In this document: positions 50,901 to 62,785 of the stretch, piece after piece
How the letters are laid out: each line of letters opens with the position of its first letter
Position numbering within the stretch: position 1 is the stretch's first letter
Assembly (NCBI GenBank): GCA_013398175.1
Contig: VZRZ01002687.1
Span: 874,667 to 938,666, forward strand
From: Climacteris rufus
Lineage: Eukaryota; Chordata; Aves; Passeriformes; Climacteridae
Length of the DNA: 64,000 bases
Reading direction: 5' to 3'
Notes under the pieces: model-generated
Seen by the model: the letters and a program-made list of their open reading frames with translations, nothing else
Databases searched by the model: none
Told to the model about the DNA's origin: nothing
Translations under genes and position numbers: made by a program

Positions 50901-51730
50901 TCAGCTGTTTTCTCGCTAATTCTTACTTCATTGCAGAAACAAAACATGTTTTCCCTACCCTGCAGCAACCCTTACATCCGATTTCCTAACAGAACTCACC
51001 CTCTGATGAGCACGGTGTCCTTCTACCCCCAGCAGTTGTCCCCCAGCACCTGCCCCAGCCCAGCAGGCAGAGTCTTTAAACACCCACAGAATCCCCCTGT
51101 CAAACACTGTGTTGCTGCAGGCTGGGGTGGATGGGAGTCTTCTAGAGAGGGTTTGGCTTATTAAACAACAAGTTTTCCAAGTTTGTGTCATTAGGAGAAG
51201 CAATTACATGGAGTTAGGTAGAGCCCACATATACAAGACAGTGATTAGGGTAATTATCTGATACTAATAAAGTAGCCTATTAAAACAGTAAAAAAACCTT
51301 TCAGAATCTTTTGGGAAAATAAATACAAAAAAAAAATTAATGAAAACTGATTAAAACTATTTGTGGGTGCGTGAAGAATTTGGTATTCCGCCTAATCTTA
51401 GACCTCCCTTTTCTTCTATAGTTGTAAAATGCTGTCCCCAGTTTGTTATATTCTTCCTAGTAAAGTCTCAGGTTTCATTCTCATGGATTTATTAACTCCC
51501 CTTTTTTTCAAAATAGGTCTCTTGCTCCTACTGATAGTGCCTAATCTATCTCCTCTTGCACTGGCACTTAGACAGTGTGAGGACTACCTTCAGAGGAGCC
51601 ATCTGTCTTCTGTTTGCAAACCTTCTCCACTTGTGCAAAGGCTGCAGGAGAAGAGGCTCCTGATGGTGCCCAAGCTGGCACACAGCCTGGGATCTGCCCA
51701 AGCAAGGACACAAATCTACACTAATTACTC
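47992..51730. other. Intergenic DNA, no gene seen
   Basis: Short frames only (up to 133 codons at 48346-48747, mirrored by an open minus frame). No repeat family recognised. Confidence 0.55.
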
Positions 51731-52206
51731 TTCTCCCTTTTGAATGAGAAGGTATCAAAGCTCATTCTGTGGTTTTAGATGGTGTTTATTGTTTCCGCTC
51801 TATCCAGACCTAGAGCCCATTCATAAAGATAATTGAGTTTGTTCTGAAAGGATTTGCAGTTCACAAATCCATTTTGACTCTTCCTCATTGCCTTGTTTTC
51901 TTTCTTTGCTCACAAAGATTTTGTGCTTTCCAAGATTTTTCTGGCATTTGAAGGTAAGCTGACTGACAGACAAATCCTCGATTAGTCTTTTCCTTCCATT
52001 CTTAGAAATGGAATGTATTTGCTCCTTTCCAGTTTTCTGATGCTTATTTACACCCCATGACTTTGCTAAGATAACCCCAAGTGGTTCTGACATTAATTCT
52101 GTCATATTCTTCTGCAGTATCTCTTGGAATAAAATGCATCAGGCTCAGGTAGTGTGAAACTTTCCAGTTCTCTGCGTGTGCTGATGCCTCCTTGTGCATT
52201 TCCATG
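51731..52206 (-). pseudogene. Relic of a CR1/L3-like LINE reverse transcriptase, copy 1
   Basis: Read on the minus strand, the conceptual translation shows scattered reverse-transcriptase landmarks of CR1-clade LINEs in two frames. One frame holds EPDAF followed by MTELMSEPLGVILAKSWG, recalling the PDG...EL...PL..I..KSW block. After a frameshift, SQNGFVNCKS recalls SQHGF.KGKS, and MSFDTFSF recalls KAFDTVSH. A stop codon and the frameshift make it non-functional. It has sharp ends shared with the copy at 55932. The 94-codon open frame at 51821-52105 covers part of it. Confidence 0.6.
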
Positions 52207-52611
52207 CAGGCAGTTATCCCACCATGAGGGCAGTTAAAAAGGGGTCCCAGGCTCATTAACAAATATGAACTAAAACCATGATGTTGGCACAATTCTGTTT
52301 AGTTTGCTTCACTGGGAGAATCCTTTGAGTTGTTAGTCAGTTGCAGTGGACTTGACATGCAGATGTTTTACTCATGAAAACATCTGCAAATGTTTGAAAT
52401 CCAATGCTTGCAATTACACTTTCAGAAGAGCTTTTCTACTCCTGCCTTTCAAGCACACAAGTTTCCTTTACACATTCCCAGGTTATTAACTATGGGGCCA
52501 GAGATTTTGGCACTTCAGGAGTCACAGATAGGAGATACCTCTTCAAATACCCTAAACGGCAGCTGTTTGCTGTGCTGCGCTGTCCAGCAGTCCTTGATTC
52601 TGCCCTGGGTG

Positions 52612-52748
52612 AACCGTGAGCTCTCAGAGCTGTGTCTGTGGAGTGATGGATGCTCTTCCACTGCCACCTTTTGGCCACAACCAGGGGGACTTGAGTGACA
52701 TAGTAATGAAGGCATTAAATGGACTTAAAAAGATACTAAATCAAAGAC
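52612..52748. repeat. Shared block B, copy 1 (unknown repeat)
   Basis: About 137 bp clearly related (roughly 75-80% by eye) to 57344-57480, in the same orientation. Shared stretches include GATGGATGCTC, TCCACTGCCACCTT and AAAGATACTAAA. Plus-frame translations align (VCG.MDA.PLPP, then LSD.V.K.LN.L.KILNQR), but a minus frame aligns as well, so coding is not established. Identity unknown. Confidence 0.6.
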
Positions 52749-55700
52749 AGAGTTTGGAGTCTGACTTTACAACTTTGACCATGAACTTGGACATTTTAAC
52801 TCTGTCCCTTGACCCTTTGAGTCTGACCTCAAAGCACAGCAGTGGGGGCTGCTGTAGACAGAGAGACACTCAGCACCAAGAGATGACTCCACTTCTGAAG
52901 GTTTGCCCATAAATTACAGTTTAAAACAGTGTTTAAATTATTCAGCTCGACACTTAAAAAAGAATACTCATAACACACCAGGAGTGGGGGAAAGACTGGG
53001 GGTGGGGGCTACATAAACATAAACCACTCCATTCACCACAGCAGAGCCCAGTCAGGTCTCTGAAGACATCCCCTTCTGACTTGGCCATCCTGGCTCTAAT
53101 GATGACTTACTTTCAATTAAAGCTTCTTTCAAAGGAAGATGCTTGATTAATGGCCTGGGAGACCTTGAAAATAGAGTCATTCCTGCAAGAGGAAGGTAAT
53201 TAACTTTTTTAATAAGTGTGCACTGACCTCAAGGCCTAGTGAAGAGACTCATCAGCAAACTCAGTCCCACTGATACATGCAGATACTTCTGCATCACTGG
53301 AGACCCCAGGGAAAGTCCTGGTAACTGGACTTGGTGCACACTAACCTGTAGAGCTGCTTCCCACTCATCCCACCCATCATCTCATCCCACTGCCTGGTTG
53401 GGATATCTGGGCCACTGCTCTGGGGCAGAGACACCTTCTGCTTTCTTCTCCTTCCCCTCTGATGTGAACAAAGCTCTGGCTTTTCTCATCTTCCATCCAG
53501 AGACAGCATCAGTCTCTGGAGACAACTCGTTAGCAGCCCAGACTCCCCTCACTGTCTTACAGAGGAAGACCCTGGCAAACAAGCTCAAACATCAGGACTG
53601 AAGGCTTCCCCTTGGCAGATGTAAATTGTTTTGTGGTACAAAGCTCAACTTCTGCTTTCTTGTTCCTCACCTGGCACAGACAGGGGATGTCTGGCAGGGA
53701 GAGTTAATCAGGCGTTGTCTGAGATTACAATGAACTCCTGCCTTTCATGGCCTGCATCTTAAACCTGCTTTCTGATTCCCTGAAGGAGAGGGATTTTTGC
53801 TTTCAGTTTTATCTCCAGTTAGCTAATGGTCCATTACTGTCAAAAGAACAGTTAGAACTGAAATCCTACAGGATTTATGCTACGGAAGGACCAAAGGCTG
53901 CAGAAGAGAATGTACCAGAGAGAGGGCACAGGGAACACAGAGCTGTTTGCAGGTCCTCAGTGCTGTGAGTCTCGTGACTGCACCGTGGGTTGGTGACAGT
54001 TCTAGAGCAAGGCAGCTTGAGCTGCAGCCAGGCAGGCAGTACAGTGCAGCTCTGAGGTCTGCAGCCATCAGGACAGGTTCAGAGTCCCTCCCCAGGTCCA
54101 CACCTACAGAAGGAGGACACGTTAGGCCTGGAAGGACAATGCAGGAAAGCTCCTGGTTCTAAGCCCCTCAGTGCCTCACCACCAAACACAGGGATGCCAG
54201 GAGCACTGCTGGCCCTGGAAAGCCTGGGACAGAGAAGGTGGACTTTACTGCTGTCTGATTTTCCAGCAGTGCTGCAATTCTCTTCCTGCCAACACTCTCC
54301 ACTGAAGTCTGCCTTACCCTTTTGATGCAATCACACAGCTTCGAGGAACCCATTGCACACACCCTACAAATCCCTGCCAGCATTCACAAATTGTACTGCT
54401 ATTGCTTTAAACCAGTTCTTCTACTGAGCTTCTAGGAGACCATAAGTTTTTAAATATTTTAAAATATTTTTCCACTCTGTCTTCCTGTTCACCTAGGAAC
54501 ACTCCTCCCCATGGAAACCTCTGCTTCTCCAGCAGAGCTTTGCCTGCTAGCATAGATGTAAAATAGGATGTCCTGTGCAAATCAGGACAGGATGAATCCA
54601 TGAACCTCCCTTTTATCCTACATATCTCCCCTGCCTGACAAGAAAATGTGAAACCCTGAAAATCCATTAAAATGTGAAATCCTGAAGATCCATTAAAAAT
54701 AAACCTCAAACACAAAACCCTATCAAAATCCACCCTATCAGTGGACTGCACTCATAAACAAAACAGGACTTTTGGATTCTACCATGTGTTTCTTTTCACA
54801 TCTTAGAACAGACCACTGCAGGACCTTAGGATCCAGCCGGCTTCACCCCAGCAAGCCTCACCACAGAGAAAACAGGAGCACTACACTGCTTCCCACCAGA
54901 ACTCTCCAGCAAAAGGCAACTCTGCCCTCTGGTGCTGTCTGCCCACTGCTCACCAGAGCTGTTTCCTTCCCGTCTTCCTAACTCTTTTCATCTGCTTTCA
55001 GCATAAAATCCCTAGTATAACTCCAAGCAAAACCAATGAATGTATTAAGTGGATTGGAGGAAGAAGGTAACTTTATCAAGTCATTGCTTTGCATGAAGAG
55101 GACACATGGAGACTTCAGTCTTTGTTGGCCTTTCATACTTGATTGGTTCATATTTACTACACTTTATTTTGAGTTTTTTGTGATTTATTTCTAATATATT
55201 TTCAGAAATGTAAGCCTGGTCTGCCAGCACAGACAGAAATTACATTAAAACAGGCTGTGATCTAGTTGCTAGCGTTTGTTTACAATTCCTGTAGTAAATA
55301 ACAGGTTACATTGTTTGTGATGCTTGATGTTTTTGTTAAGCCTGTTTTCCTATGTAACTAGATAAGAAAAAATGATGTTAAAATTCAGCAATGTTGGTGA
55401 GTGAAGGTTGTCTCTCACAAGCTACAGCAGAAAGTTCTGGGTTTTTGTGCCCATGGTAAAGGCTTTGTGAAACTGCTGAATCAATGTTGCACTGGCTTCA
55501 CATGCAGCTCATCAAGAACGTTCAGTAGGGGCCAGATATAGAAAAAGGATTTTTCAAATGTGCCATGTCTCTTAATTACTGATGGCCACTTAGTGCCTGC
55601 AGCTTTTGGGAAGTGAGTCAGTGCCATTAGTGGAGGCAGATACTGCCTTTACCACCGTCCCTTTCAGCAGGGTTTGCTATCCCAGAACATGAGCCACTTT

Positions 55701-55931
55701 GTTTAATTACTCTGTGAGGGTACAAAGCATCAGGAAATGGATCATTATGCTCTGGTTCAAAGGTGTGTTTGAGTGTTGTACTGCATGGATGTCACTCCAT
55801 TACAAGCACACATCATGACTTTTGTTCAGAAAGGAGTATCCTGCCTTGCAGGAAAATTGCTACATTTTCATTAGTCCAGCATATTTATTCATCCTGTTTG
55901 GCCTGTGCCGTGTCAGTCTGATATAGAACTT
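52749..55931. other. Spacer between the two duplicated blocks
   Basis: Overlapping short frames on both strands in a moderately GC-rich stretch at 53240-54350; no recognisable gene or repeat. No further similarity to the region after 57480 could be followed by eye. Confidence 0.5.
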
Positions 55932-56407
55932 TTCTCCCTTTTGTATGAGAAGGTATCAAAGTTCATTCTGTGGTTTTAGATGGTGTTTATTGTTTCCGCT
56001 CTATCCAGACCTAGAGCCCATTCATGAAAAGAGATGAGTTTGCTCTGAGAGGATTTGCAGTTCACAAATCCATTTTGACTCTTCCTCATTGCCTTGTTTT
56101 CTTTCTTTGCTCACAAAGATTTTGTGCTTTCCAAGATTTTTCTGGCTTTTGAAGGTAAGCTGACTGACAGGCAAATCCTCGATTAGTCTTTTCCTTCCAT
56201 TCTTAGAAATGAAATATATTTGCTCCTTTCCAGTTTTCTGATGCTTATTTACACCCCATGACTTTGCTAAGATAACCGCAAGTGGTGCTGACATTAATTC
56301 TGTCATATTCTTCTGCAGTATCTCTTGGAATAAAATGCATCAGGCTCAGGCAGTGTGAAACTTTCCAGTTCTCTGAGTGTGCTGATGCCTCCTTGTGCAT
56401 TTCCATG
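55932..56407 (-). pseudogene. Relic of a CR1/L3-like LINE reverse transcriptase, copy 2
   Basis: A direct duplicate of the 51731-52206 segment: the same 476-bp length, about 17 differences counted by eye (about 96% identity), same orientation, 4201 bp downstream. The matching 94-codon minus-strand frame (56022-56306) is open, but about nine of the fourteen or so base changes in it alter the protein. That argues against purifying selection on a protein. Similarity stops abruptly at both edges. Confidence 0.6.
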
Positions 56408-57343
56408 GGGCTTTTCTCCTACTGCTTTGAAGTCTTTGCACTTGATTTTTCCCCTTAGAAACACAAAGACACAGAGAACTTCAGCCTTCTTGACTTTTTG
56501 TGCTGGTGACCCCACCTTTTAATTTTCTAACAAATCAATGATTTGCTTTGTCTCTTTTCCTTTGTTTCTCAATGTATATTGAGAATTGTTTCTTGCTACT
56601 CCTGATATCACTTGTAAAATCCTTTTCTGCACCTTAACATTTTAAAATTTTGACTCTGCCTGCTCATGCAGGTGTCAAACATCTCATTTAGTCACTGCAT
56701 TCTGTAGGCATCTTCTCTTATTTTTAAGTTTAAAAACTTATGATTTTCCTCTTATTTCCAAATCTTCTCCAGCACCTCTGGTTGTCACCCACTTGTCCTT
56801 TTAATTGTGATGTGCTAAAAAGAGAAGGTGTCAGAGTCCCAGTGCTGCTCAATAAAAAGATCTCAAGCTTTATTCAGAGTTCTGCCCTGCTTCACATTAC
56901 TCACCCATGAAATATTTTCCTTTTCTTCTACATCTTTAATACAGTTTTTAAAAAGCTAAATTGAATCAAGGGGTTTGTAAGATTTTCACACTCATTCCGT
57001 TTTTTCTTCCTTCTAAAGGGATTTTTTTAGAAAGAAACTTCAATTTAAGCACTACTGTATAGAAAATTAAGGCAAATCCAGTTATCCCTCAAACATATGA
57101 AATAGGAACTTTTTTAGTGTTTGTTTTGTGTGTGACCTGATCCTGCTGTCTTTAGCAGAAAATAAGACACACTCAGTAAGGGACACATCAGAACCCGTCT
57201 CTGCATTTCTCTATCTGGTGCTGCTTTTACCCTGAGGCGGCTGTGGGGAGAATCCAGGCACTGTTTATCCATCATATCACGATCTGGCAAATTTGTCCAA
57301 CCTCCTGCAGAGCTGCCCCAACCCTGACTCCCGAACGGGAACG

Positions 57344-57480
57344 AACCATGAGCTCTGAGCCCCGCGTCTGTGGAGCGATGGATGCTCCTCCACTGCCACC
57401 TTCTGGGTGCCACCTGGGCCGCTTGAGCGACGTGGTAATAAAAATTTTAAATGAACTTGAAAAGATACTAAACCAAAGAG
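57344..57480. repeat. Shared block B, copy 2 (unknown repeat, CpG-rich)
   Basis: Partner of 52612-52748. It carries CpGs at several sites where copy 1 has TpG or CpA (for example CCCCGCGTC against GCTGTGTC, and GAGCGACGT against GAGTGACAT), the signature of methylated CpG decay in copy 1. A plus frame from 57348 is open for about 80 codons, but only the first 44 or so match copy 1. The upstream stretch at 57235-57343 is also CpG-rich. Confidence 0.6.
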
Positions 57481-57884
57481 TCAACTACCCTTTCATTGCT
57501 TTCAGCAAAAAAGAAAAAATAAAACAACACCCTCACATTAAATATTACCTGTTGGTCGACACTCTAAATGTAATAATTTTTGGCTAGACCTCTAACCCTT
57601 TTAGTAGTCTGAGACTTTAGTTAAAATCTGATGCTATAAGCTGGACGCTGTGAGCTAATTCTGGAAAAGGCATTTTCAGTTTCACAGGTTTTGCCTGAGC
57701 GTTTACAAAAGCACAAACTACGATGTTAATCTGGAAGGGAAGGAAAGGTTCAGGTCTCTCAGCCTGGCCCTTTTCCCTTGGCTCGGCAGAGCAGTAATGT
57801 TCTACACCAAAATAAAAGACCTATTGTAAAAATTGTCACACATTTTCTAGTTTACCAAATTCGAGGACTGTGCCTATATTTTAG

Positions 57885-57934
57885 GTGTTTTTTGTTGTTC
57901 TGTTTTTTTTTGTTTGTTTGTTTGTTTTTTTTTA
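57885..57934. repeat. T-rich tract with (GTTT)n
   Basis: T runs separated by single G, including four GTTT units at about 57910-57925. It lies 70 bp before the CR1 copy at 58003. Confidence 0.8.
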
Positions 57935-58002
57935 ATTACTGTGATTACCTATATTACCTCAGATGTTCCTCAGGAGCCTGCTGAAAGTGCTAAACTGAAA
58001 AG

Positions 58003-58463
58003 AGTTGGGAGGGACCTTAAAGGTCATCTAGTTTTAAGCTCCTGCCATGGGACATTCACCTTCCATGAGACCAGGTTGCTCTGAGCCCCAACCAACCCAG
58101 TCTTGAACACTTCCAGGGTTGGGGCAGCCACAGGTTCTCTGGGCAACCTGTGGCAGGGCCTCACCACCCTCACAACGAAGAAATTCTTCGTAATGTCTAA
58201 TCCAAACCCCCCCTCTGTCAGTGGAAAGCCATTCTGTACTGTCACTCCAGGCCCTTGTACAAAGTCCCTCTCCAGCTCTCTACCCATTGAGGCACTGGGA
58301 GAGGCTCTAAGTTCTTCCTGGAGTGTTCTCGAGGCTGACCATCTCCAGCCTGTCCTCACAGCAGGGATGCTCCAGCTCTCTGAAGAGCTCTGGGACCTCC
58401 TCTGGACTCACTCCATCACCTCCATGTCCTTCCTGTGTTCATAGGGGTGGAGGCAGTGCTGCC
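58003..58463 (-). mobile_element. CR1 LINE fragment, longest copy in the window
   Basis: About 460 bp in reverse orientation, covering GTTGGGAGGGACCTTAAAGG, CTCCTGCCATGG, ACACTTCCAGGGTTGGGGCA, TTCTCTGGGCAACCTG, GAAGAAATTCTTCGTAATGT, AAGTCCCTCTCCAGCTCTC, AGGGATGCTCCAGC and CCATGTCCTTCCTGTG in the expected order. The tail lacks the octamer repeat. Confidence 0.95.
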
Positions 58464-61400
58464 CAGCGCTCTCGCAGCTTGGAGACAGAATTTAAAACGA
58501 TCGACGAGGAACGCCTGCCTCCAGCAGGTGTCAGTGGAAGCTACAGAATGGAGAAACTCCACCAAAGGCAGGCGTTATTCACCTTTCACTCCTACAAGGT
58601 GCTCCCTGGCCCGGGGAGAGAGGGAATGAACTATTCCATGCAGAAATCTTATTGCAAGCCAGGTTACTTAATTTTTTTTTTCTTCTTTGAAGTACAGCTC
58701 CAGAATTTGCAAAGTGGGATGCTGTGATTTCAGAGGGGGACAGTGATGAATTAGGTGTTAAACTTTTACTGAAGAGACAGTAGACATGTTTGAAAACATT
58801 CGAATTGGTGACCCAATTCACTCAAATTGCTACAGGGAGTCTGGCTTTACCACTGGAGTAGTGCTTTACCCTGTACAGCACAAACACTCAAAAGGGCAGA
58901 GATGAGGTTCTCTCACCAGCTCAAGTCTTGACATTTCCTAACATTTGAGTGCTTTAGATGTGACTGAAGGCCCTTTAGAGTGTCTTCCAGAAAGGATTTT
59001 GCTGGCAGTCCCCAGGCTCTTGGAGACTGGCATGTGACAGCTTGGGTGGACTGTGAAGAAGAGCATGTAGGAGAAACTTTGCAAGGTTATATGCAAGGTA
59101 ATGGCAACTTTTTTCTGTTTCCCAGTGTATAACAATATTCTTATCTTGATGCTATGTTGGTAACAAGTAACATACACTGTCCTGGTGCCCTGTGTTCTCC
59201 AAGCCCTCAGTTGCCTCTGTTCATGCAAACACAGTCACACACCTGACAAAACTTTCAGTTGAGATCCCCAAAAGAATTAGAGCCACCAGTGGCGGAAAGC
59301 AATGGTGATGAGTAATGGCTGAACAGACCTACAGTGACGAGCTGTGAAGTGGTGCAGGGCTGAGGTTCATGAGCTTTGGTGTATCTGGAGGCAGCACATC
59401 TAAAACTCTATGGTTCAGCTTCTTGGCTTTACTGGCATATCCATCTCCTAGGCACCAGGTTAAATCTGCACTGGATTCCAGCAGAGGTCGAGCTTCTGAA
59501 TATGTTTTTGAAAATTGATACCTGAATTCTGTAATGCTGCGGGATGTACTCACTGCAACACAGCTCTGCTACCCTGCTCACTGGATCAACAAGTTCAAGC
59601 TGTAGAAGACACTGACTGACTGACTGAGAGTTGTAGATTAGTAACCCTTGTGAAAAAAAATAAGTTCATTGAATGTTTATTAGAGGAAGTAAGAGATGAA
59701 GAAATATCAGTCATCGTGCAAAGGACAAATAGAGCTCCATACCAAGAATCTTCCATTGTGTTTTTAAAGCATTTATCAAGGGACACCTCACTTGTGAAGA
59801 GCTGGTCTCACTTGGGGGGAAATGTTTTAAATGGCAGCAGCAGCATTTCAGTGAGACAATGCAAATAACATGTACCACGGGACACGAACACATTTCAAAC
59901 CACTGATGTGGTGTGTTTATCCAGAAAGTTTTATGAAAAGAAGTTCCTACCCCATATCACTTGAAGATCATGATGCCTTGATGCCACTTCACAGGAATAT
60001 TTTAACTTTGCTGAATATTAACAAGGGGTGAACCTACCTATCTTGTGTGAATAAAACGTTTCGTGTGATGTTTTATTAACAAGTTCATCAACATACATTT
60101 GCAAAGCTTTTCATGATCCTCTCTCAATTAATCCATTTACCTATTCAGAAATGCAAATTTTTTAAAACATGCATCCATCATTGAATAATGACTGTAAAAC
60201 TCTTTAAAGACACTTGGACTAATACACAACGTACGTTTCTATTAACATCAAGTATTGCAAAATAAATTTTTAAAAAGTCTTAATCTCAATATCCATTAAC
60301 TTAATTTACAATTCTCTAGGAAGAGGATCTCATGCTCATTTACTCTGAAATTTATAATTTAAAATTCTGTCATAAATTCCCAGCATCTTCATTTTTATTT
60401 CATTTTATTCAATATGTTGCATCAGAATTCAGAGGAAGAATTTATAGATGATTCTTGATGCATTAAGTAAACTTTTTTTTCTTGAAATAAATTCAATGGG
60501 AGTTACAGAATCTATCTTTATGAAAGATTCAATAAAGTGTATAAGGAAATCATTTAGAGTTGACTGTAAATAAGAACCATTCTTACTCTCATGCAGGAAA
60601 TTGCTGTCACCAGTTTCCATAAAACTGAGGAGCTGCTCTGTTGAGGTTTTCCATCTAACATTGTCTCTGTACATCCAGTGCATTTATTTTTGAAACAAGA
60701 AGGTTTTTTTTACAAAAAAATGACAATATGCCACTTCCAAGGTATTAGAGATTTCTGATAGGTTCCTTTCCAGGGATTAAAGGGGTGGGATTTGGGTGAC
60801 AGATGCAGGGAGAGCAGCAGTGATCAAGTGATGATCAAGTGTCAGTCAACAAAGGGCTGCTCCTTTCTTCAGGAGGGTCTTACACAAGAGGTGCTACACC
60901 TGCAAACACTGGATTGTGTTGCCAGGACTTTGGGGCCCAAACTAAGGTGCTTGGACACCTCCATGGTGCCAACATATTGGGAATCCTTAGCAACTGAAAG
61001 CTTGACAACATTTATGTACCAGAGCTTTGCAGACACCCCCGAACAGGAAAGCAATTCAACTGTCGTCATGTGAATGACTACAGGGAATATCACACATTTG
61101 AAAAAAGCTTTCCTCAGCACCAAACTTACAAGTCTCCCTTAGCTTCAATGGGATGGGAAAGAGTGTGATTCACTGAGGAGGGATTTTCAGATTTGTTATG
61201 CATCCAGCTAAGGACACCAAAGCAAAGCTGAACAGATATGTTATACAGATACCAGAGGTAACCAACCCTGTGGAGCTGCTTCCAAAATTTCCATGTGGCC
61301 AGTGGTCACAAAACACGTGCTTCACTGGGAGAAAGCAACAGGAAACTGTCAGACACTTTGCAGCTGGGAAGGAGAGGAACATCCCTGAGCTGTCCCTGCT

Positions 61401-62404
61401 GCAGGGTGGGTTGGGTTAGTGGGTAGCTGGGTGTGAGATGTGTGACAAGATTCACTTCAGCATCTCCCACTCTGTGACCCCAGACAGGCATGTGGGTTGG
61501 CTGTAGCTACAATGTTGGCCATCTGACACAGCCCTGACCTGAGAAACTGCGTCAGAACTGCTCCCAGCTAAGAGCTGCCAGCTGCCATCCTGGCAATGAA
61601 GAGGGAAAATAGACACAGGAAAAGTCCCAGCTACTGGAAACAGTTTATGGTGAGGTTGTACCACTTGGGTTATGAATGTCACATCACAAAGTGATCTGCC
61701 GCCCTCATTTTCTAACATTCAGCTGTGCTTTCATCTACCTTGGTGAGGTAATCAAACCACATTGTGAGAATAAAATCTAGCAAGGCACTGTGTGTACGGA
61801 AAACTATTTTTTAAAATTCATTTTAAACATGTGACGCTGATTATCTGCAGATACTTGATGTGCTTATGATTTCAATCAGCATTTTGTTCATTCACTGCCT
61901 CTTGGTTTATTGATTTATAAGCCCTTTAGAATGGTATGATTAGTCCTAGCATTTTATTCTCAGTGGGGGTAAAACGGTATTTCATTACTAACGTGTTAGA
62001 AGCTATTTCAAACTGACAGTTTGTTTTGAATCTGGGCAAGAGAAGTGACATTTATATTTGGAAGCTGGAGATTGACACAGAAATTATTCTGAAACATAAT
62101 TACAGTAAAGGCAATTGCAGAAGAAGATAGAAATTTCAGCTAGAGTTTCTGGGGGCTGCTCCACCATCAGTAACTAACTCCTGCTCCTTTCCCAGCTCAG
62201 CGTAATGAGACACAGCGGTGGTCCCTGTAGGCACTCAGAGGAGATGCAGGATCAAGATTTTTACACATTTAAGCAACTCAGCACAGGGTTGTGAATGAGG
62301 ATATAAGGCAAACGTTGTTCTACAGCTGGTTCTGGCTACCCCAGAAAGCTGCAGGGCTGTGCTTCCAGCACTCTGTGCTGGAAAAAGTAAGAAGAGGGTT
62401 AGTG
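58464..62404. other. Intergenic DNA, no gene seen
   Basis: AT-rich with short frames on both strands. A few T or A runs (58670-58680, 60470-60480, 60705-60720). Nothing recognised. Confidence 0.55.
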
Positions 62405-62785
62405 CTAGTGAGCAGACAAAGAACTACTGGAGAGGGTCCAGTGGAGGGCTTGGAGGACCTTGTGGGGACTGGAGCATCCTTCTTATGAGGAAAGGCTGAG
62501 GGAGCTATGGCTCTTTACCCTGGAGAAGACACAATTGAGTGGGCAAAAACTGAAACAGGAAGCCTCATCTGAATATGAGGAAAAGCTTCTTTACTGCGAG
62601 GGTAATTGAGCACTAAAACAGGCTGCTCAGAGAAATTGTGGAGTCTCCTTCCCTGGAGATATTCACAACCCACCTGGAGTCAATCCTGTGTCACCTGCTG
62701 TAGGTGAACCTGCCTTAGCAGGGGTGTTGGACCAGGTGATTTCCAGAGGTCCCTTCAAACTCCAACCATTCTGTCCTTCTGTGCT
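62405..62785 (+). mobile_element. CR1 LINE fragment with its 3' tail
   Basis: Sense CR1: AAAGAACTACTGGAGAGGGT, CTTATGAGGAAAGGCTGAGG, ACCCTGGAGAAGA, GGGCAAAAACTGAAACAGGA, GTGGAGTCTCCTTCCCTGGA, CCTGTGTCACCTGCTGTAGG, TTCCAGAGGTCCCTTC, and a degenerate ATTCTGTCCTTCTGTG tail. A different subtype from the copies at 3913 and 47803. Confidence 0.95.

Noticed and set aside
51821..56306. The pair of 94-codon minus-strand ORFs as a conserved gene family
   Set aside because: Most base differences change the protein, and the frames sit in a frameshifted LINE relic, so openness is not evidence of selection.
58024..58727. Several 100-134-codon ORFs
   Set aside because: They lie within the untranslated part of a CR1 LINE copy and its flank.
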